This document shows positions 53,060 through 63,682 of a stretch of 64,000 bases of DNA, piece after piece. How positions within the stretch are numbered: position 1 is the stretch's first letter; the number at the start of each line of letters is the position of its first letter. A program made the position numbers and the translations under genes. The DNA is taken from positions 2,551,217-2,615,216 of the forward strand of contig NZ_KI421513.1 in assembly GCF_000473325.1 (NCBI RefSeq), given 5' to 3'. The notes beneath the pieces were generated by a model. The model saw nothing but the letters and a program-made list of their open reading frames with translations. It made no database searches and was not told the origin of the DNA. This stretch comes from Leisingera caerulea DSM 24564. GTDB taxonomy: Bacteria; Pseudomonadota; Alphaproteobacteria; Rhodobacterales; Rhodobacteraceae.

Positions 53060-54241
53060 TCAGCCCTTGGCGGCGATGGCGGTGCCTGCGGCAAAGCCTG
53101 ATGACCAGGCCCATTGGAAGTTGTAGCCGCCAAGCCAGCCAGTCACGTCCACGGCTTCGCCGATGGCATAGAGGCCGGGGGCGTTTTTGGCTTTCATGGT
53201 TTTGGAGGAAAGGCCGTCCGTGCAGATGCCGCCCAGGGTGACTTCGGCAGTGCGGTATCCTTCGGTGCCGGCGGGCAGCAGGCGCCAGTTTTGCAGCGCG
53301 TCGCGCAGCGCGGTGAGTGCGGCGTCGGACTGGTCGGCGAGGCGGCCCTTCAGGCCAAGCTGGGGCGTGAGGAACTCCACCAGCTTGCCGGGCAGGTGGC
53401 GGGAGAGTTCGGTGGTCAGGTCGCGGCGGCCCTCGGCCTGGCGCTGCTCGCGCAGGAGATCGAAAAGCGGCGTTTCCGGGATCAGGTTCACCGTGATCTC
53501 CTCGCCCTCGCGCCAGTAGGAGGAGAGCTGCAGCACCGAGGGCCCCGAGAGGCCGCGGTGGGTGAACAGCAGGGCCTCGTCAAAGGCGGTGCGGTGGTTG
53601 CTGAGGCGCGCAGGCAGGGCGGTGCCGGCCAGCGGCTGGAAGCGCCCGTCGGGGAAGGTGAAGGGCACCAGCGCCGGGCGCGTGTCCGTCACCTCCAGCC
53701 CGAACTGGCGGGCGAGGTCGTATGCAAGCCCGGTGGCACCCATCTTGGGGATCGACTTGCCGCCGGTGGCCAGCACCAGGTTGCGGCAGGTGACGGTCTG
53801 CGGCTGGCCCTCCCGCAGCAGCTGGACGCGGAAGCCTTCTGCAGTTTGTTCGGCGGATTCCACCGCGGTCTGCAGCCACAGGTCCGCGCCTGCCTGCGCC
53901 ATCTCCTGCGTCAGCATGGCGATGATCTGCTTGGCGGAGCCGTCGCAGAACAGCTGGCCCAGGGTTTTCTCGTGCCAGGCGATGCCGTGGCGGCTGACCA
54001 GTTCGATAAAGTCCCACTGGGTATAGCGGGCCAGCGCCGACTTGCAGAAATGCGGATTGGCGGAAAGGTAGTTCTTCGCCTCTGCATACATGTTGGTGAA
54101 ATTGCAGCGGCCGCCGCCGGAAATGCGGATCTTTTCGCCCGGCGCCTTGGCGTGGTCGATCACCAGGGTGCTGCCGCCCGCGTAGCGCGCGCACATCATG
54201 CCAGCTGCGCCGGCGCCGAGAATCAGGGTGTTTATCTGCAT
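53060..54241 (-). CDS. NAD(P)/FAD-dependent oxidoreductase, HI0933/YhiN family
   Basis: Flavoprotein of 393 residues from the ATG at 54241. The FAD-binding LILGAGAAGMMCARYAG starts the protein, followed by GEKIRISGGGRCNFTN (family signature), LVLATGGKSIPKMGATG, and the C-terminal GLYAIGEAVDVTGWLGGYNFQWAWSSGFAAG. Members of the HI0933 family have no firmly assigned reaction. It is 66 bp upstream of the monooxygenase-MarR pair on the same strand and may belong to the same stress module. Confidence 0.92.
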   Translation of the reverse strand: MQINTLILGAGAAGMMCARYAGGSTLVIDHAKAPGEKIRISGGGRCNFTNMYAEAKNYLSANPHFCKSALARYTQWDFIELVSRHGIAWHEKTLGQLFCDGSAKQIIAMLTQEMAQAGADLWLQTAVESAEQTAEGFRVQLLREGQPQTVTCRNLVLATGGKSIPKMGATGLAYDLARQFGLEVTDTRPALVPFTFPDGRFQPLAGTALPARLSNHRTAFDEALLFTHRGLSGPSVLQLSSYWREGEEITVNLIPETPLFDLLREQRQAEGRRDLTTELSRHLPGKLVEFLTPQLGLKGRLADQSDAALTALRDALQNWRLLPAGTEGYRTAEVTLGGICTDGLSSKTMKAKNAPGLYAIGEAVDVTGWLGGYNFQWAWSSGFAAGTAIAAKG

Positions 54242-54477
54242 GGCGGGCATCGACCACGGAACCGGCGCCGGCGCAAGGGGGAGGGCCGGGCGGCGGGCAT
54301 TTGCGGATTGCCGCCGGCGTGCGGGCAGCTTCTTGCCTGTCAAGACGGGGGTGCGGCACGGCGGTGGGATTCCGCCGAAGGGCGTTCTTTTTCTGGCGCC
54401 ATCGCTCACGAATCGTTACAGTTTAGGTGAGACCCCGAAAAATGGGGCGGAGCGAGGCAATTAGTGGCGGTATTCCC

Positions 54478-55644
54478 ATGACTGAGATGGTCTATGGCGC
54501 GGTTCCTGTGCGGGCAGGCGAGCCGATCCTTCCGAAATGGTGGCGGACGCTGGATAAATGGACGATGTCCTGCATCCTGATGCTGTTCGTGATCGGCCTG
54601 CTCCTGGGGCTTGCCGCCTCGGTGCCGTTGGCGGAGCGGAACGGGTTCGGCAATTTCCACTATGTGCAGCGGCAGGCGGTGTTCGGGCTGACGGCGCTGG
54701 CCGCGATGCTGATCACCTCGGTGATGTCGCCGACGCTGGTGCGGCGGCTGGCGGTGGTCGGCTTTGCCGTGGCCTTTGTGGCGCTGGCGTTTCTGCCCAT
54801 TTTCGGCACCGATTTCGGCAAGGGCGCGGTGCGCTGGTACAGCTTGGGCTTTGCCTCGCTGCAGCCGTCGGAGTTCCTGAAGCCGGGTTTCATCGTCGTT
54901 GCGGCCTGGATGATTGCCGCCAGCCAGCAGATCAACGGCCCGCCGGGCACGCTGATGTCCTTTGCGCTGTGCATGATGGTGGTGATGATGCTGGTCCTGC
55001 AGCCCGATTTCGGCCAGGCGAGCCTGATCCTGTTCGGCTGGGGGGTGATGTACTTCGTGGCAGGCGCGCCGATGCTGCTCTTGGTCTGCATGGCCGCGGT
55101 GGTCGTGCTGGGCGGTATCTTTGCCTATAACAGCTCGGAACACTTTGCCCGCCGCATCGACGGCTTTCTGAACCCCGATGTCGATCCCACAACCCAGCTG
55201 GGCTATGCCACCAATGCGATCCGCGAGGGCGGGCTGTTCGGCGTCGGCGTTGGCGAGGGGCAGGTGAAATGGTCGTTGCCGGATGCCCATACCGATTTCA
55301 TCGTCGCCGTCGCGGCTGAGGAATACGGGCTGGTTCTGGTTGCGGTGCTGATCGTGCTTTACGCCTCCATCGTGGTGCGCTCGCTGTTCCGGCTGATGCG
55401 CGAGCGCGATACCTTCATCCGTCTGGCAGGCACGGGCCTCGTGTGCATGTTCGGCGTTCAGGCGATGATCAACATGGGTGTTGCGGTGCGGCTGCTGCCT
55501 GCCAAAGGCATGACTTTGCCGTTTGTCAGCTACGGCGGATCCTCGCTGATTGCCACCGGGATCGCAGTGGGTATGCTCCTGGCCTTTACCCGGACGCGCC
55601 CGCAGGGCGGGATTGCCGATTACCTGAATGGCCGCGGCCGCTGA
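54478..55644 (+). CDS. ftsW: Peptidoglycan glycosyltransferase FtsW
   Basis: SEDS-family polymerase of the septum, partner of FtsI. 388 residues from the ATG at 54478, with about ten membrane helices. SEDS signatures are [49 protein letters not shown] and the C-terminal [22 protein letters not shown]. It restarts the dcw order after the antisense module; murG follows after 26 bp. Confidence 0.96.
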   Translation: MTEMVYGAVPVRAGEPILPKWWRTLDKWTMSCILMLFVIGLLLGLAASVPLAERNGFGNFHYVQRQAVFGLTALAAMLITSVMSPTLVRRLAVVGFAVAFVALAFLPIFGTDFGKGAVRWYSLGFASLQPSEFLKPGFIVVAAWMIAASQQINGPPGTLMSFALCMMVVMMLVLQPDFGQASLILFGWGVMYFVAGAPMLLLVCMAAVVVLGGIFAYNSSEHFARRIDGFLNPDVDPTTQLGYATNAIREGGLFGVGVGEGQVKWSLPDAHTDFIVAVAAEEYGLVLVAVLIVLYASIVVRSLFRLMRERDTFIRLAGTGLVCMFGVQAMINMGVAVRLLPAKGMTLPFVSYGGSSLIATGIAVGMLLAFTRTRPQGGIADYLNGRGR

Positions 55645-55670
55645 CGAGATTTGGAAAGAGACCACCTGGG

Positions 55671-56762
55671 ATGGCACATAAGCTGCTTTTGATGGCTGCC
55701 GGCGGAACCGGCGGCCATATGTTTCCTGCACAGGCGCTGGCCGAGGCGATGCTGGCGCGCGGCTGGCGGGTGAAGCTGTCAACCGATGCACGCGGGGCGC
55801 GCTACACCGCGGCGTTTCCAAGCGCGGTGGAGATTTCCGAGGTCTCCTCGGCCACCTTCGCCCGCGGCGGGCTGCTGGCCAAGGCGCTGGCGGGGCCGAA
55901 GATCGCGGCTGGCGTGCTGTCTATGGCAGCGCAGATGCGGCGCGAGCGCCCGGACGCTGTGATTGGTTTTGGCGGCTACCCGTCGATCCCGGCGCTGGGG
56001 GCGGCGACGCTGCTTAAGCTGCCGCGGATGGTCCATGAGCAGAACGGCGTGCTGGGCCGGGTGAACCAGATCTTTGCCACCCGCGTCGCGGGCGTGGCCT
56101 GCGGCACCTGGCCGACTGCGCTGCCCGAGGGCGTGCCGCATGAACACGTGGGCAACCCGGTGCGCAGCGCGGTGATGGAGCGGGCGGGCGCCGGCTATAT
56201 CCCGCCGGGGGATTATCCGATGTCGCTGCTAATCATGGGCGGCAGCCAGGGCGCGCGGATCCTGTCCGATGTGGTGCCCGCCGCGGTGGCCGCGCTGCCG
56301 GACAACATCCGCCAGCACCTGCGCGTCTCGCATCAGGCGCGGGAAGAAGACCTGGAGCGGGTCAGCGCGTTTTACGCCAGCAATGGCATAAACGCCGACG
56401 TGCAGACATTTTTCACTGACGTGCCCGCCCGCATGTCGGAGGCGCAGCTGGTGATCTCGCGTTCGGGGGCGTCTTCGGTCGCGGATATCTCAATCATCGG
56501 GCGGCCCTCGATCCTGATCCCCTATGCCGCCGCCGCAGGCGACCACCAAACCGCAAATGCCCGCGGGCTGGTAGGTGCCAATGCTGCCGTTATGATCCCG
56601 GAAAGCGCCCTTGATATCCCGGTGCTGGCGGAGCATATGGGCGCGATTCTGAGTAACCCGCAGGCTGCCGCGCAAATGGCGTCTGCTGCACTAAGCGCCG
56701 GAGTTCCCGATGCCACCGAACGCCTGGCGGCATTGGTGGAGCAACTGGCCGAGGAAGGATAA
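55671..56762 (+). CDS. murG: Lipid II synthase MurG
   Basis: Adds GlcNAc to lipid I on the cytoplasmic membrane face. 363 residues from the ATG at 55671: glycine-rich loops [12 protein letters not shown] and [35 protein letters not shown] and the donor-binding [13 protein letters not shown]. murC starts 5 bp after the stop. Confidence 0.96.
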   Translation: MAHKLLLMAAGGTGGHMFPAQALAEAMLARGWRVKLSTDARGARYTAAFPSAVEISEVSSATFARGGLLAKALAGPKIAAGVLSMAAQMRRERPDAVIGFGGYPSIPALGAATLLKLPRMVHEQNGVLGRVNQIFATRVAGVACGTWPTALPEGVPHEHVGNPVRSAVMERAGAGYIPPGDYPMSLLIMGGSQGARILSDVVPAAVAALPDNIRQHLRVSHQAREEDLERVSAFYASNGINADVQTFFTDVPARMSEAQLVISRSGASSVADISIIGRPSILIPYAAAAGDHQTANARGLVGANAAVMIPESALDIPVLAEHMGAILSNPQAAAQMASAALSAGVPDATERLAALVEQLAEEG

Positions 56763-56767
56763 ACGTT

Positions 56768-58165
56768 ATGAACCCTGCAACCAAACTGCCTGGTGACGTC
56801 GGCCCGATCCACTTTGTCGGTATCGGGGGCATCGGCATGTCGGGCATTGCCGAGGTGCTGCTGAACCTGGGCTATATGGTGCAGGGATCGGACCTGAAGG
56901 CCTCCAAGATCACGAGCCGGCTGGAAGAGCTGGGCGCGCGGATTTTTGTGGGCCAGCAGGCAAAGAACCTGGAGGAGGCCGCGGTTGTGGTGATCTCCTC
57001 CGCGATCAAGCCGGGCAACCCGGAGCTGGACGAGGCCCGCCTGCGCGGCCTGCCGGTGGTGCGCCGCGCCGATATGCTGGCAGAGCTGATGCGGCTGAAA
57101 TCGAATGTCGCCATTGGCGGCACCCATGGCAAAACTACCACCACCACCATGATGGCAGAGCTGATGGTGGCGGGCGGGTTCGACCCCACCATCGTCAACG
57201 GCGGCATCATTCACGCCTATGGCTCCAACGCGCGGATGGGGCAGGGCGAATGGATGGTGGTCGAGGCGGATGAGAGCGACGGCTCCTTCAACCGGCTGCC
57301 CGCGACCATCGCCGTGGTGACCAACATCGACCCGGAGCACATGGAGCATTGGGGCGACTTCGACCGCCTGCGCGACGGCTTCCTGGAGTTTGTCTCCAAC
57401 ATTCCGTTCTATGGCATCGCGGTCTGCTGCACCGACCATGCGGAGGTGCAGGCGCTGGTGGGCCGGATCTCCGACCGCCGGGTGGTGACCTATGGCTTCA
57501 ATGCGCAGGCTGATGTGCGGGCGGTGAACCTGACCTACAAGGCGGGTGTGGCGCATTTCGACGTGGTGCTGCAGGCCGAGGACAGGGTGATCGAGGGCTG
57601 CACCCTGCCGATGCCGGGGGACCACAATGTCTCTAACGCCTTGTCCGCCGTGGCAGTGGCGCGGCATCTGGGCATGAACAGCACCGAAATCCGCGAGGCG
57701 CTGGCCAATTTCGGCGGGGTGAACCGCCGCTTCACCAAAGTGGGTGAGGTGAATGGCGTTACCATCATCGACGACTACGGCCACCACCCGGTGGAGATCG
57801 CCGCGGTGCTGAAGGCGGCGCGCCAGGCCTGCGAGGGCCGGGTCATCGCGGTGCATCAGCCGCACCGCTATTCCCGCCTGTCGAACCTGTTCGACGATTT
57901 CTGCGCCTGTTTCAACGAGGCCGACGTGGTGGCGATTGCTGAGGTGTTCTCTGCCGGTGAAGACCCGATCGAGGGCGCCAGCCGCGACGATCTGGTGGCG
58001 GGCCTGATCCGCCACGGCCACCGCCACGCCCGTGCCCTGCTGAATGAGGAAGACCTGGAGCGCCTGGTGCGCGAGCAGGCGCGGCCCGGCGACATGGTGG
58101 TCTGCCTGGGCGCGGGCACCATCAGCACCTGGGCCAACGGTCTGCCTGCGCGGCTGGAACGCTGA
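56768..58165 (+). CDS. murC: UDP-N-acetylmuramate:L-alanine ligase
   Basis: First of the Mur amino acid ligases. 465 residues: N-terminal [18 protein letters not shown]-loop [50 protein letters not shown] and [12 protein letters not shown] HQPHRYSRL. Complete and typical. Confidence 0.97.
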   Translation: MNPATKLPGDVGPIHFVGIGGIGMSGIAEVLLNLGYMVQGSDLKASKITSRLEELGARIFVGQQAKNLEEAAVVVISSAIKPGNPELDEARLRGLPVVRRADMLAELMRLKSNVAIGGTHGKTTTTTMMAELMVAGGFDPTIVNGGIIHAYGSNARMGQGEWMVVEADESDGSFNRLPATIAVVTNIDPEHMEHWGDFDRLRDGFLEFVSNIPFYGIAVCCTDHAEVQALVGRISDRRVVTYGFNAQADVRAVNLTYKAGVAHFDVVLQAEDRVIEGCTLPMPGDHNVSNALSAVAVARHLGMNSTEIREALANFGGVNRRFTKVGEVNGVTIIDDYGHHPVEIAAVLKAARQACEGRVIAVHQPHRYSRLSNLFDDFCACFNEADVVAIAEVFSAGEDPIEGASRDDLVAGLIRHGHRHARALLNEEDLERLVREQARPGDMVVCLGAGTISTWANGLPARLER

Positions 58166-58209
58166 GGAATGCGGCTGCAGCAGGGGGCTCTGCCCCCCGC
58201 CGCCTGTGG

Positions 58210-58242
58210 CGGCTCCCCCCGGGATATTTCCGGCCAGATGAA
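58210..58242 (-). repeat. Roseobacter-type intergenic repeat, copy 2
   Basis: On the minus strand TTCATCTGGCCGGAAATATC is followed by CCGGGGGGAGCC, clearly related to the motif at 21434-21465. It is preceded on the plus strand by GGGGGCTCTGCCCCC and GCCGCC/GGCGGC hairpins (58177-58214), the usual surroundings of this repeat. It fills the gap between murC and the DUF2484 gene. Confidence 0.6.
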
Positions 58243-58265
58243 GCTGGCGGGGTGAGGAGCCGGAG

Positions 58266-58514
58266 ATGACGCTGTCTTTGACGCTGGCCGCTGTCTGGGC
58301 GCTGGCCGCCAATATTCTGGGCATGATCCCCAGCCGCGACGGCCATTGGACCCGGGCCTATGTGCTGATTGCGCTGGGGATTCCGCTGCTGGGCTATGTG
58401 ACCTGGGAGAACGGCCCCTGGTGGGGGCTGGCGGTGCTGCTGGCCGGAATGTCGGTGCTGCGCTGGCCGGTGATTTACCTGGGCCGCTATATCAGGCGCT
58501 CGCTGCGGCGCTGA
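58266..58514 (+). CDS. DUF2484 small membrane protein
   Basis: 82 residues, two to three membrane helices (LSLTLAAVWALAANILGMI; AYVLIALGIPLLGYVTW; WGLAVLLAGMSVLRWPVIYLGRYI). The sequence fits DUF2484, a family found mostly in Rhodobacterales in this position of the dcw cluster. A strong GAGGAGCCGGAG site precedes the ATG. Function unknown; position suggests a link to envelope growth. Confidence 0.8.
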   Translation: MTLSLTLAAVWALAANILGMIPSRDGHWTRAYVLIALGIPLLGYVTWENGPWWGLAVLLAGMSVLRWPVIYLGRYIRRSLRR

Positions 58515-58649
58515 CAGGCGGCCCCTTGGCGGTGCGCTTAACGAAATTTTTCCAGTCCGTCAGTATCACTGCCTGAGAAGAACGACTGCCCTTGGAATAT
58601 TTGTTTCTTTTTGAAGCCGGCATGTGTCTGCCGGCGGTGGAGGCTGTGT

Positions 58650-58961
58650 ATGGCCGTTGTGTTTACAATCTGGCTGGCGTTCGGTGCCGCTTGGCTGATC
58701 GGGTTTTATCTTCTTGCCCGCCACCGCTGGCGCCGGCTGGCCATCGGGCTGGTGCTGCTCTGGGCGGCCATTCTGATCTGGCTGGCGGTCAACCGGTTTG
58801 AGCAGAATCATGAACACGACGTCCGCCAGGTCGTGTTGTCCCTTTATTTCAATGGCCATCTTGTTTACGGACTATGCGCGTTCATAGGCTGGAAACTGGG
58901 GCAGAAAAGACGATGGCGGCGCGTTCTGAAATTATACTTCCGGCGGCTCGCGGGCGGCTGA
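58650..58961 (+). CDS. Small membrane protein, unknown
   Basis: 103 residues from the ATG at 58650, which has GGAGG upstream. Three hydrophobic segments ([59 protein letters not shown]) and a basic C-terminus ([18 protein letters not shown]). Its end overlaps the start of murB by 49 bp in another frame. No family recognised. Confidence 0.6.
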   Translation: MAVVFTIWLAFGAAWLIGFYLLARHRWRRLAIGLVLLWAAILIWLAVNRFEQNHEHDVRQVVLSLYFNGHLVYGLCAFIGWKLGQKRRWRRVLKLYFRRLAGG

Positions 58962-59854
58962 CGCGGCAAAAGCTGCTGGCAGAGCTGACCTGGCTGCGGG
59001 TAGGCGGCCCGGCCGACCACCTGTTCCAGCCCGCGGATGTCGAGGATCTGGTGGAATTCCTGCGCCAGCTGGACCCTGCGGTGCAGGTGTTCCCGATGGG
59101 GGTGGGCTCCAACCTGATCGTGCGCGACGGGGGCCTGCGCGCGGTGGTGATCCGTCTGGGCCGCGGCTTTAACGGCATCGAAACCGATGGTGACACCGTT
59201 ACCGCGGGGGCTGCTGCGCTGGATGCGCATGTGGCCAGGAAAGCGGCGGATGCGGGCATCGACCTCACCTTCCTGCGCACCATTCCCGGCTCGATCGGCG
59301 GCGCGGTGCGGATGAACGCGGGCTGCTATGGCAGCTATACCGCGGATGTGTTTGTCTCGGCGACCATCGTCACCCGCCAGGGCGAGATCCGCGAGATCAC
59401 CGCCGAAGAGCTGGGCTTTCAGTACCGGCAGACTGCGTTCCCCGAAGGCGCGGTGCTGGTATCGGCGAAACTGCGCGGCCCCAAGGGCGATCCGGCGGAG
59501 CTGCATGCCCGGATGGAAGCGCAGTTGCAGAAGCGGGATGAAACGCAGCCGGTCAAGGACCGCTCGGCCGGGTCCACCTTCCGCAACCCGGCGGGGTTCT
59601 CCTCGACCGGGCAGGCGGATGATGTGCATGACCTCAAGGCCTGGAAGGTGATTGACAACGCCGGGATGCGCGGCGCCCGGCGCGGCGGTGCGCAGATGAG
59701 CGAGAAGCATTCCAATTTCATGATCAACACCGGTGGCGCAACTGCCGCAGATCTGGAAGGGCTGGGCGAGGACGTGCGGAAAAAGGTTTACGAGAATTCC
59801 GGCATCAGGCTAGAGTGGGAAATCATGCGGATTGGTGATCCGCTTCCCGAATAA
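58913..59854 (+). CDS. murB: UDP-N-acetylenolpyruvoylglucosamine reductase
   Basis: FAD enzyme that reduces enolpyruvyl-UDP-GlcNAc to UDP-MurNAc. 313 residues from the ATG at 58913: [31 protein letters not shown] (FAD), [16 protein letters not shown] and the C-terminal [20 protein letters not shown], where the Ser is the proton donor. It starts inside the preceding small gene. Confidence 0.96.
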   Translation: MAARSEIILPAARGRLTRQKLLAELTWLRVGGPADHLFQPADVEDLVEFLRQLDPAVQVFPMGVGSNLIVRDGGLRAVVIRLGRGFNGIETDGDTVTAGAAALDAHVARKAADAGIDLTFLRTIPGSIGGAVRMNAGCYGSYTADVFVSATIVTRQGEIREITAEELGFQYRQTAFPEGAVLVSAKLRGPKGDPAELHARMEAQLQKRDETQPVKDRSAGSTFRNPAGFSSTGQADDVHDLKAWKVIDNAGMRGARRGGAQMSEKHSNFMINTGGATAADLEGLGEDVRKKVYENSGIRLEWEIMRIGDPLPE

Positions 59855-60171
59855 CTTGAAAACCTGAATGCTGACAAAGGCTTCTGTTGCCGCAGCTTAA
59901 GGTCACCATATGGTCCCGGCGGGACCCGGGCAGCGGCAATTGTTAAACGTGGTAAAGGCAGTGTTAACACCCCGGTAAGAATTTGGGCGTTAGGGTGCCG
60001 AAGAGGCGGCAATGGCATGCCGGATGAAGGGGCTGCAGCCCCGCCAGACACTGGGGTGCGGAGCCCCGCAAGAACCCGCCGGGGGAACCCCGGCACCAAG
60101 GCATAAGGCGGGCCCGTTCAGGGCTCCAAGAACCAGGGGCAGAAAAGCCCCGCATATTGAGGCGCTTCGAG
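59855..60171 (+). promoter_or_regulatory. ddl-ftsQAZ upstream region with CtrA-like half-sites
   Basis: 317 bp without a gene, the longest gap in the second dcw segment. TTAACACCCCGGTAA at 59964-59978 matches the CtrA consensus TTAA-N7-TTAA but for one base, and TTAAACGTGGTAAA at 59943-59956 is a weaker, phased neighbour. The 3' part has short GC hairpins (GGGGCTGCAGCCCC at 60027-60040) but no gene. CtrA control of ftsQA is known in other alphaproteobacteria. Confidence 0.45.
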
Positions 60172-61092
60172 GTGAGTAAGTCGAGCAGGGCACTCCCGAA
60201 AGTCGCGGTGCTGATGGGCGGACCGTCAGCCGAACGCGAGGTATCGCTGTCCAGCGGCCGTGAATGCGCGGCCGCTTTGCGCGGTGAGGGGTTCGAGGTT
60301 GTTGAGGTGGATGCAGGCCGGGACCTGCACGCGCGCCTGGCAGAGGCAAAGCCGGATGTGGTGTTCAACGCGCTGCACGGGCGCTGGGGCGAGGACGGCT
60401 GCGTCCAGGGCCTGCTGGAGTGGCTGGGCCTGCCCTATACTCATTCCGGGGTGCTGGCCTCGGCGCTGGCAATGGACAAGCAGCGCTCCAAGGAGGTCTA
60501 CCGCGCCGCCGGGCTGCCGGTGGTCGACAGCGGGCTATTTGCAAAAGAGGACGTCACGGCCGGCCACGTGATGGCGCCGCCCTATGTGGTGAAGCCCAAC
60601 AACGAGGGTTCCAGCGTCGGCATCTATATCGTGCATGAGGCCGCAAACGGCCCGCCGCAGCTGTCGCAGGAGATGCCGCAGCAGGTGATGGTCGAGACCT
60701 ATGCGCCCGGACGCGAGCTGACCACTACGGTGATCGGGGACCGGGCGCTGACGGTGACCGATATCCTGACCGACGGCTGGTATGATTACGACGCCAAGTA
60801 CAAGCCCGGCGGATCGCGCCATGTGCTGCCTGCGGACCTGCCGCGGGAAATCCATGACCTGTGCCTGGAATACGCGCTGAAGGCGCATGAGGCTTTGGGC
60901 TGCCGCGGTGTCAGCCGCACCGATTTCCGCTGGGACGAGGCGCGCGGCGCCAGCGGCCTGGTGCTTTTGGAGACCAACACCCAGCCCGGCATGACGCCGA
61001 CTTCGCTGGTGCCGGAGCAGGCGGCCCATTGCGGCATGACCTTCGGCCAGCTTTGCGCCTGGATGGTGGAGGATGCCTCATGCAATCGCTGA
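60172..61092 (+). CDS. ddl: D-alanine:D-alanine ligase
   Basis: ATP-grasp enzyme that makes the dipeptide used by MurF. 306 residues from a GTG at 60172 with TGAGG 10 bp upstream; a TTG at 60157 is an alternative. [53 protein letters not shown], and the metal-binding [20 protein letters not shown] are intact. ftsQ starts inside its last codons. Confidence 0.96.
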   Translation: MSKSSRALPKVAVLMGGPSAEREVSLSSGRECAAALRGEGFEVVEVDAGRDLHARLAEAKPDVVFNALHGRWGEDGCVQGLLEWLGLPYTHSGVLASALAMDKQRSKEVYRAAGLPVVDSGLFAKEDVTAGHVMAPPYVVKPNNEGSSVGIYIVHEAANGPPQLSQEMPQQVMVETYAPGRELTTTVIGDRALTVTDILTDGWYDYDAKYKPGGSRHVLPADLPREIHDLCLEYALKAHEALGCRGVSRTDFRWDEARGASGLVLLETNTQPGMTPTSLVPEQAAHCGMTFGQLCAWMVEDASCNR

Positions 61093-61973
61093 AGGGGTGG
61101 TTCCGCAAGCCGGAAGAAGGGCGGGCGGACCCGGCGCCGTCGCGGCTGAAGTACCGGCTGCAGCGCTGGATGCTGACGCCGGGCATCCGTTTCGGCCTGC
61201 GGTTCGGGGTGCCGCTCTGTCTGATCCTGGCGGCCGGCAGCGCCTATCTGGCGGATGAGGGCCGCCGCGGCGCGCTGCAGGGGCTGATCAATGATGCCCG
61301 CGCCGCGATCCAGGAACGGCCTGAGTTCATGGTCAAGGTGATGGCGGTGGACGGGGCGGGCACCAGCGTGGCCCAGGACATCCGCGAGGTGGTGCCGCTG
61401 GATTTCCCCGTCAGCTCCTTTGATCTGGACCTGGAGCAGATCCGTGATGTGATCACCGGGCTGGACCCGGTGAAATCCGCGAGTGTCAGGATCCGCCCGG
61501 GCGGCATCCTGCAGGTGGACGTCGAGGAGCGCGAACCGGCGCTGATCTGGCGCAGCCGCGAGGGGCTGGCGCTGCTGGACGAAAACGGCATTCACGTGGC
61601 CGAGCTGGGCCGCCGCAGTCTGCACCCCGACCTGCCGCTGATCGCGGGCAGGGGCGCAGCCAAGCACGCGGCGCAGGCGCTGCGGCTGTTTGCGGCGGCG
61701 AAACCGCTGGGTCCCCGGCTGCGCGGCCTGGTGCGCGTGGGGGAGCGCCGCTGGGACGTGGTGCTGGACCGCAAGCAGCGCATCATGCTGCCGGCGGACG
61801 ATCCGGTGCGCGCCTTGGAGCGGGTGCTGGCGGTGAGTGAAGTACAGGATTTGCTGGAACGCGATGTTGCGGCGGTGGATATGCGCCTGGCTGGGCGCCC
61901 GACCGTGCGGATGACCGAAAACTCAGTGGAAAACTGGTGGCGGATCCGGCAGTTGAATGGGGGCGGGCAGTAA
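61080..61973 (+). CDS. ftsQ: Cell division protein FtsQ
   Basis: Bitopic divisome scaffold of 297 residues from the ATG at 61080, with GGTGGAGG upstream. A basic cytoplasmic tail is followed by one membrane helix ([17 protein letters not shown]), a POTRA domain ([50 protein letters not shown]) and the beta domain ([24 protein letters not shown]). Overlaps ddl by 13 bp. Confidence 0.94.
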   Translation: MQSLKGWFRKPEEGRADPAPSRLKYRLQRWMLTPGIRFGLRFGVPLCLILAAGSAYLADEGRRGALQGLINDARAAIQERPEFMVKVMAVDGAGTSVAQDIREVVPLDFPVSSFDLDLEQIRDVITGLDPVKSASVRIRPGGILQVDVEEREPALIWRSREGLALLDENGIHVAELGRRSLHPDLPLIAGRGAAKHAAQALRLFAAAKPLGPRLRGLVRVGERRWDVVLDRKQRIMLPADDPVRALERVLAVSEVQDLLERDVAAVDMRLAGRPTVRMTENSVENWWRIRQLNGGGQ

Positions 61974-61974
61974 C

Positions 61975-63309
61975 ATGACAGATCTCTATCAGTCGCAGCG
62001 GGCAATGCGGCAGATGCGGCGTCAGGCGATGCAGCGCGGCGTGGTGGCCATTCTGGATGTGGGCAGCTCCAAGATCGCCTGCCTGGTGCTGCGCTTTGAC
62101 GGCACCGGCCGCCTGAGCGAGGACGGCTCCATCGGGGCGCTGGCCGGGCAGTCGGGTTTCCGGGTGATCGGCGCTGCCACCACCCGGTCGCGCGGGGTAC
62201 AGTTCGGCGAAATTACCGCGATGCAGGAAACCGAGCGCGCGATCCGCACCGCGGTGCAGGCGGCGCAGAAGATGGCCGAGGTGCGGGTCGATCACGTGAT
62301 TGCCTGTTTCTCTGGTGCTAATCCGCGCTCTTACGGGCTGGATGCGGCCCTGGACCTTGCGGGCCAGGTTGTGTCGGAGAATGAGGTCGCCCAGGTGCTG
62401 GCCGCCTGCGAGGTGCCGGAATACGGCGCGGGCCGCGAGGTGCTGCATGCCCAGCCAGTGAACTTTGCGCTCGACAACCGCTCTGGCCTGGCCGATCCGC
62501 GCGGCCAGATGGGGCAGACCCTGGCCGTCGACATGCACATGCTGACGGTGGACGCCATCGCCGTGCAGAACCTGGTGCGCTGCATCCAGCGCTGCGATCT
62601 GGAGCTGGCGGGGATCGCCTCCTCGGCCTATGTTTCCGGCTTTTCGGCGCTGGTTGAGGATGAGCAGGAGCTGGGCGCGGCCTGCATCGACATGGGCGGC
62701 GGCTCCACCTCAATCTCGATCTTCATGAAGAAGCACATGATCTATGCCGACGCGGTGCGGCTGGGCGGCGATCACATCACCAGCGACATTTCGATGGGGC
62801 TGGGGGTGCCGCTGTCCAATGCAGAGCGGATCAAGACCTTCTGCGGCGGCGTCCATGCCACCGGTGCCGACGACCGCGACATGATCGACATCGGCGGTGA
62901 TACCGGTGATTGGGAGCACGACCGCCGCACCGTCAGCCGGGCTGAGCTGATCGGCATCATGCGGCCCAGGGTCGAGGAGATCCTGGAGGAGGTGCGGGCG
63001 CGGCTGGATGCGGCCGGGTTCGAATACCTGTCCAGCCAGCAGATCGTGCTGACCGGCGGCTCCAGCCAGATCATGGGGCTGGACGGTCTGGCGAGCCGGA
63101 TCCTGGGCCAGCAGGTGCGCCTGGGCCGCCCGCTGCGGGTGCACGGCCTGCCGCAATCGGCGACCGGGCCGGGCTTTGCCTCGGCCGTGGGGCTGTGCCT
63201 GTTTGCGGCCCATCCGCAGGATGAATGGTGGGATTTCGACATGCCCGCCAGCCGCCATCCGGCGGGCACCCTGGGCCGCGCCGTGCGCTGGTTCCGCGAC
63301 AACTGGTAA
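61975..63309 (+). CDS. ftsA: Cell division protein FtsA
   Basis: Actin-like protein that tethers FtsZ to the membrane. 444 residues from the ATG at 61975. Phosphate loops VAILDVGSSKIACLV and ACIDMGGGSTSISIF, adenosine motif VLTGGSSQIMGL and the C-terminal amphipathic helix (LGRAVRWFRDNW) are seen. It starts 1 bp after ftsQ. Confidence 0.96.
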   Translation: MTDLYQSQRAMRQMRRQAMQRGVVAILDVGSSKIACLVLRFDGTGRLSEDGSIGALAGQSGFRVIGAATTRSRGVQFGEITAMQETERAIRTAVQAAQKMAEVRVDHVIACFSGANPRSYGLDAALDLAGQVVSENEVAQVLAACEVPEYGAGREVLHAQPVNFALDNRSGLADPRGQMGQTLAVDMHMLTVDAIAVQNLVRCIQRCDLELAGIASSAYVSGFSALVEDEQELGAACIDMGGGSTSISIFMKKHMIYADAVRLGGDHITSDISMGLGVPLSNAERIKTFCGGVHATGADDRDMIDIGGDTGDWEHDRRTVSRAELIGIMRPRVEEILEEVRARLDAAGFEYLSSQQIVLTGGSSQIMGLDGLASRILGQQVRLGRPLRVHGLPQSATGPGFASAVGLCLFAAHPQDEWWDFDMPASRHPAGTLGRAVRWFRDNW

Positions 63310-63682
63310 GCCGGAAATTCATTCAACCTGGAAGGTCAAAGAGGGCGTGACAGCGCCGGCAGGACCCGTTAGGTTGTTCTTAACGTCCGCGAAAAGCGGC
63401 GAGTCAGCAGGCCGGGCAGTGGCCAGCCACGTATCATGGAAACGTCCTCCGCAAGTTGGGATTTTGCGGATGGCTTCTGTGTGTTGTGTTTGGCTTGTGC
63501 TCTTTCCGCAATATCTGCTAGGGACGGCGAAATACCGCGGTTTTGACCTCAGAATGAGGCCGTATTTTGTGGCACATTGTGCTTTTTGGGATGACGAAAC
63601 ATCCCCTGCGCGGTAAGATTATGGTGAATAGGACAGGAATACGCCCTTTGCGGGAAGGGCAGGTAACACAGGCGGTATGAGC
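63310..63682 (+). promoter_or_regulatory. ftsZ upstream region
   Basis: 373 bp without a gene. TTGGCT (63491-63496), a 16-bp spacer and TATCTG is a possible promoter; CCTCAGAATGAGG (63547-63559) is a small hairpin. A separate ftsZ promoter is usual in alphaproteobacteria. I see no convincing CtrA box. Confidence 0.35.
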
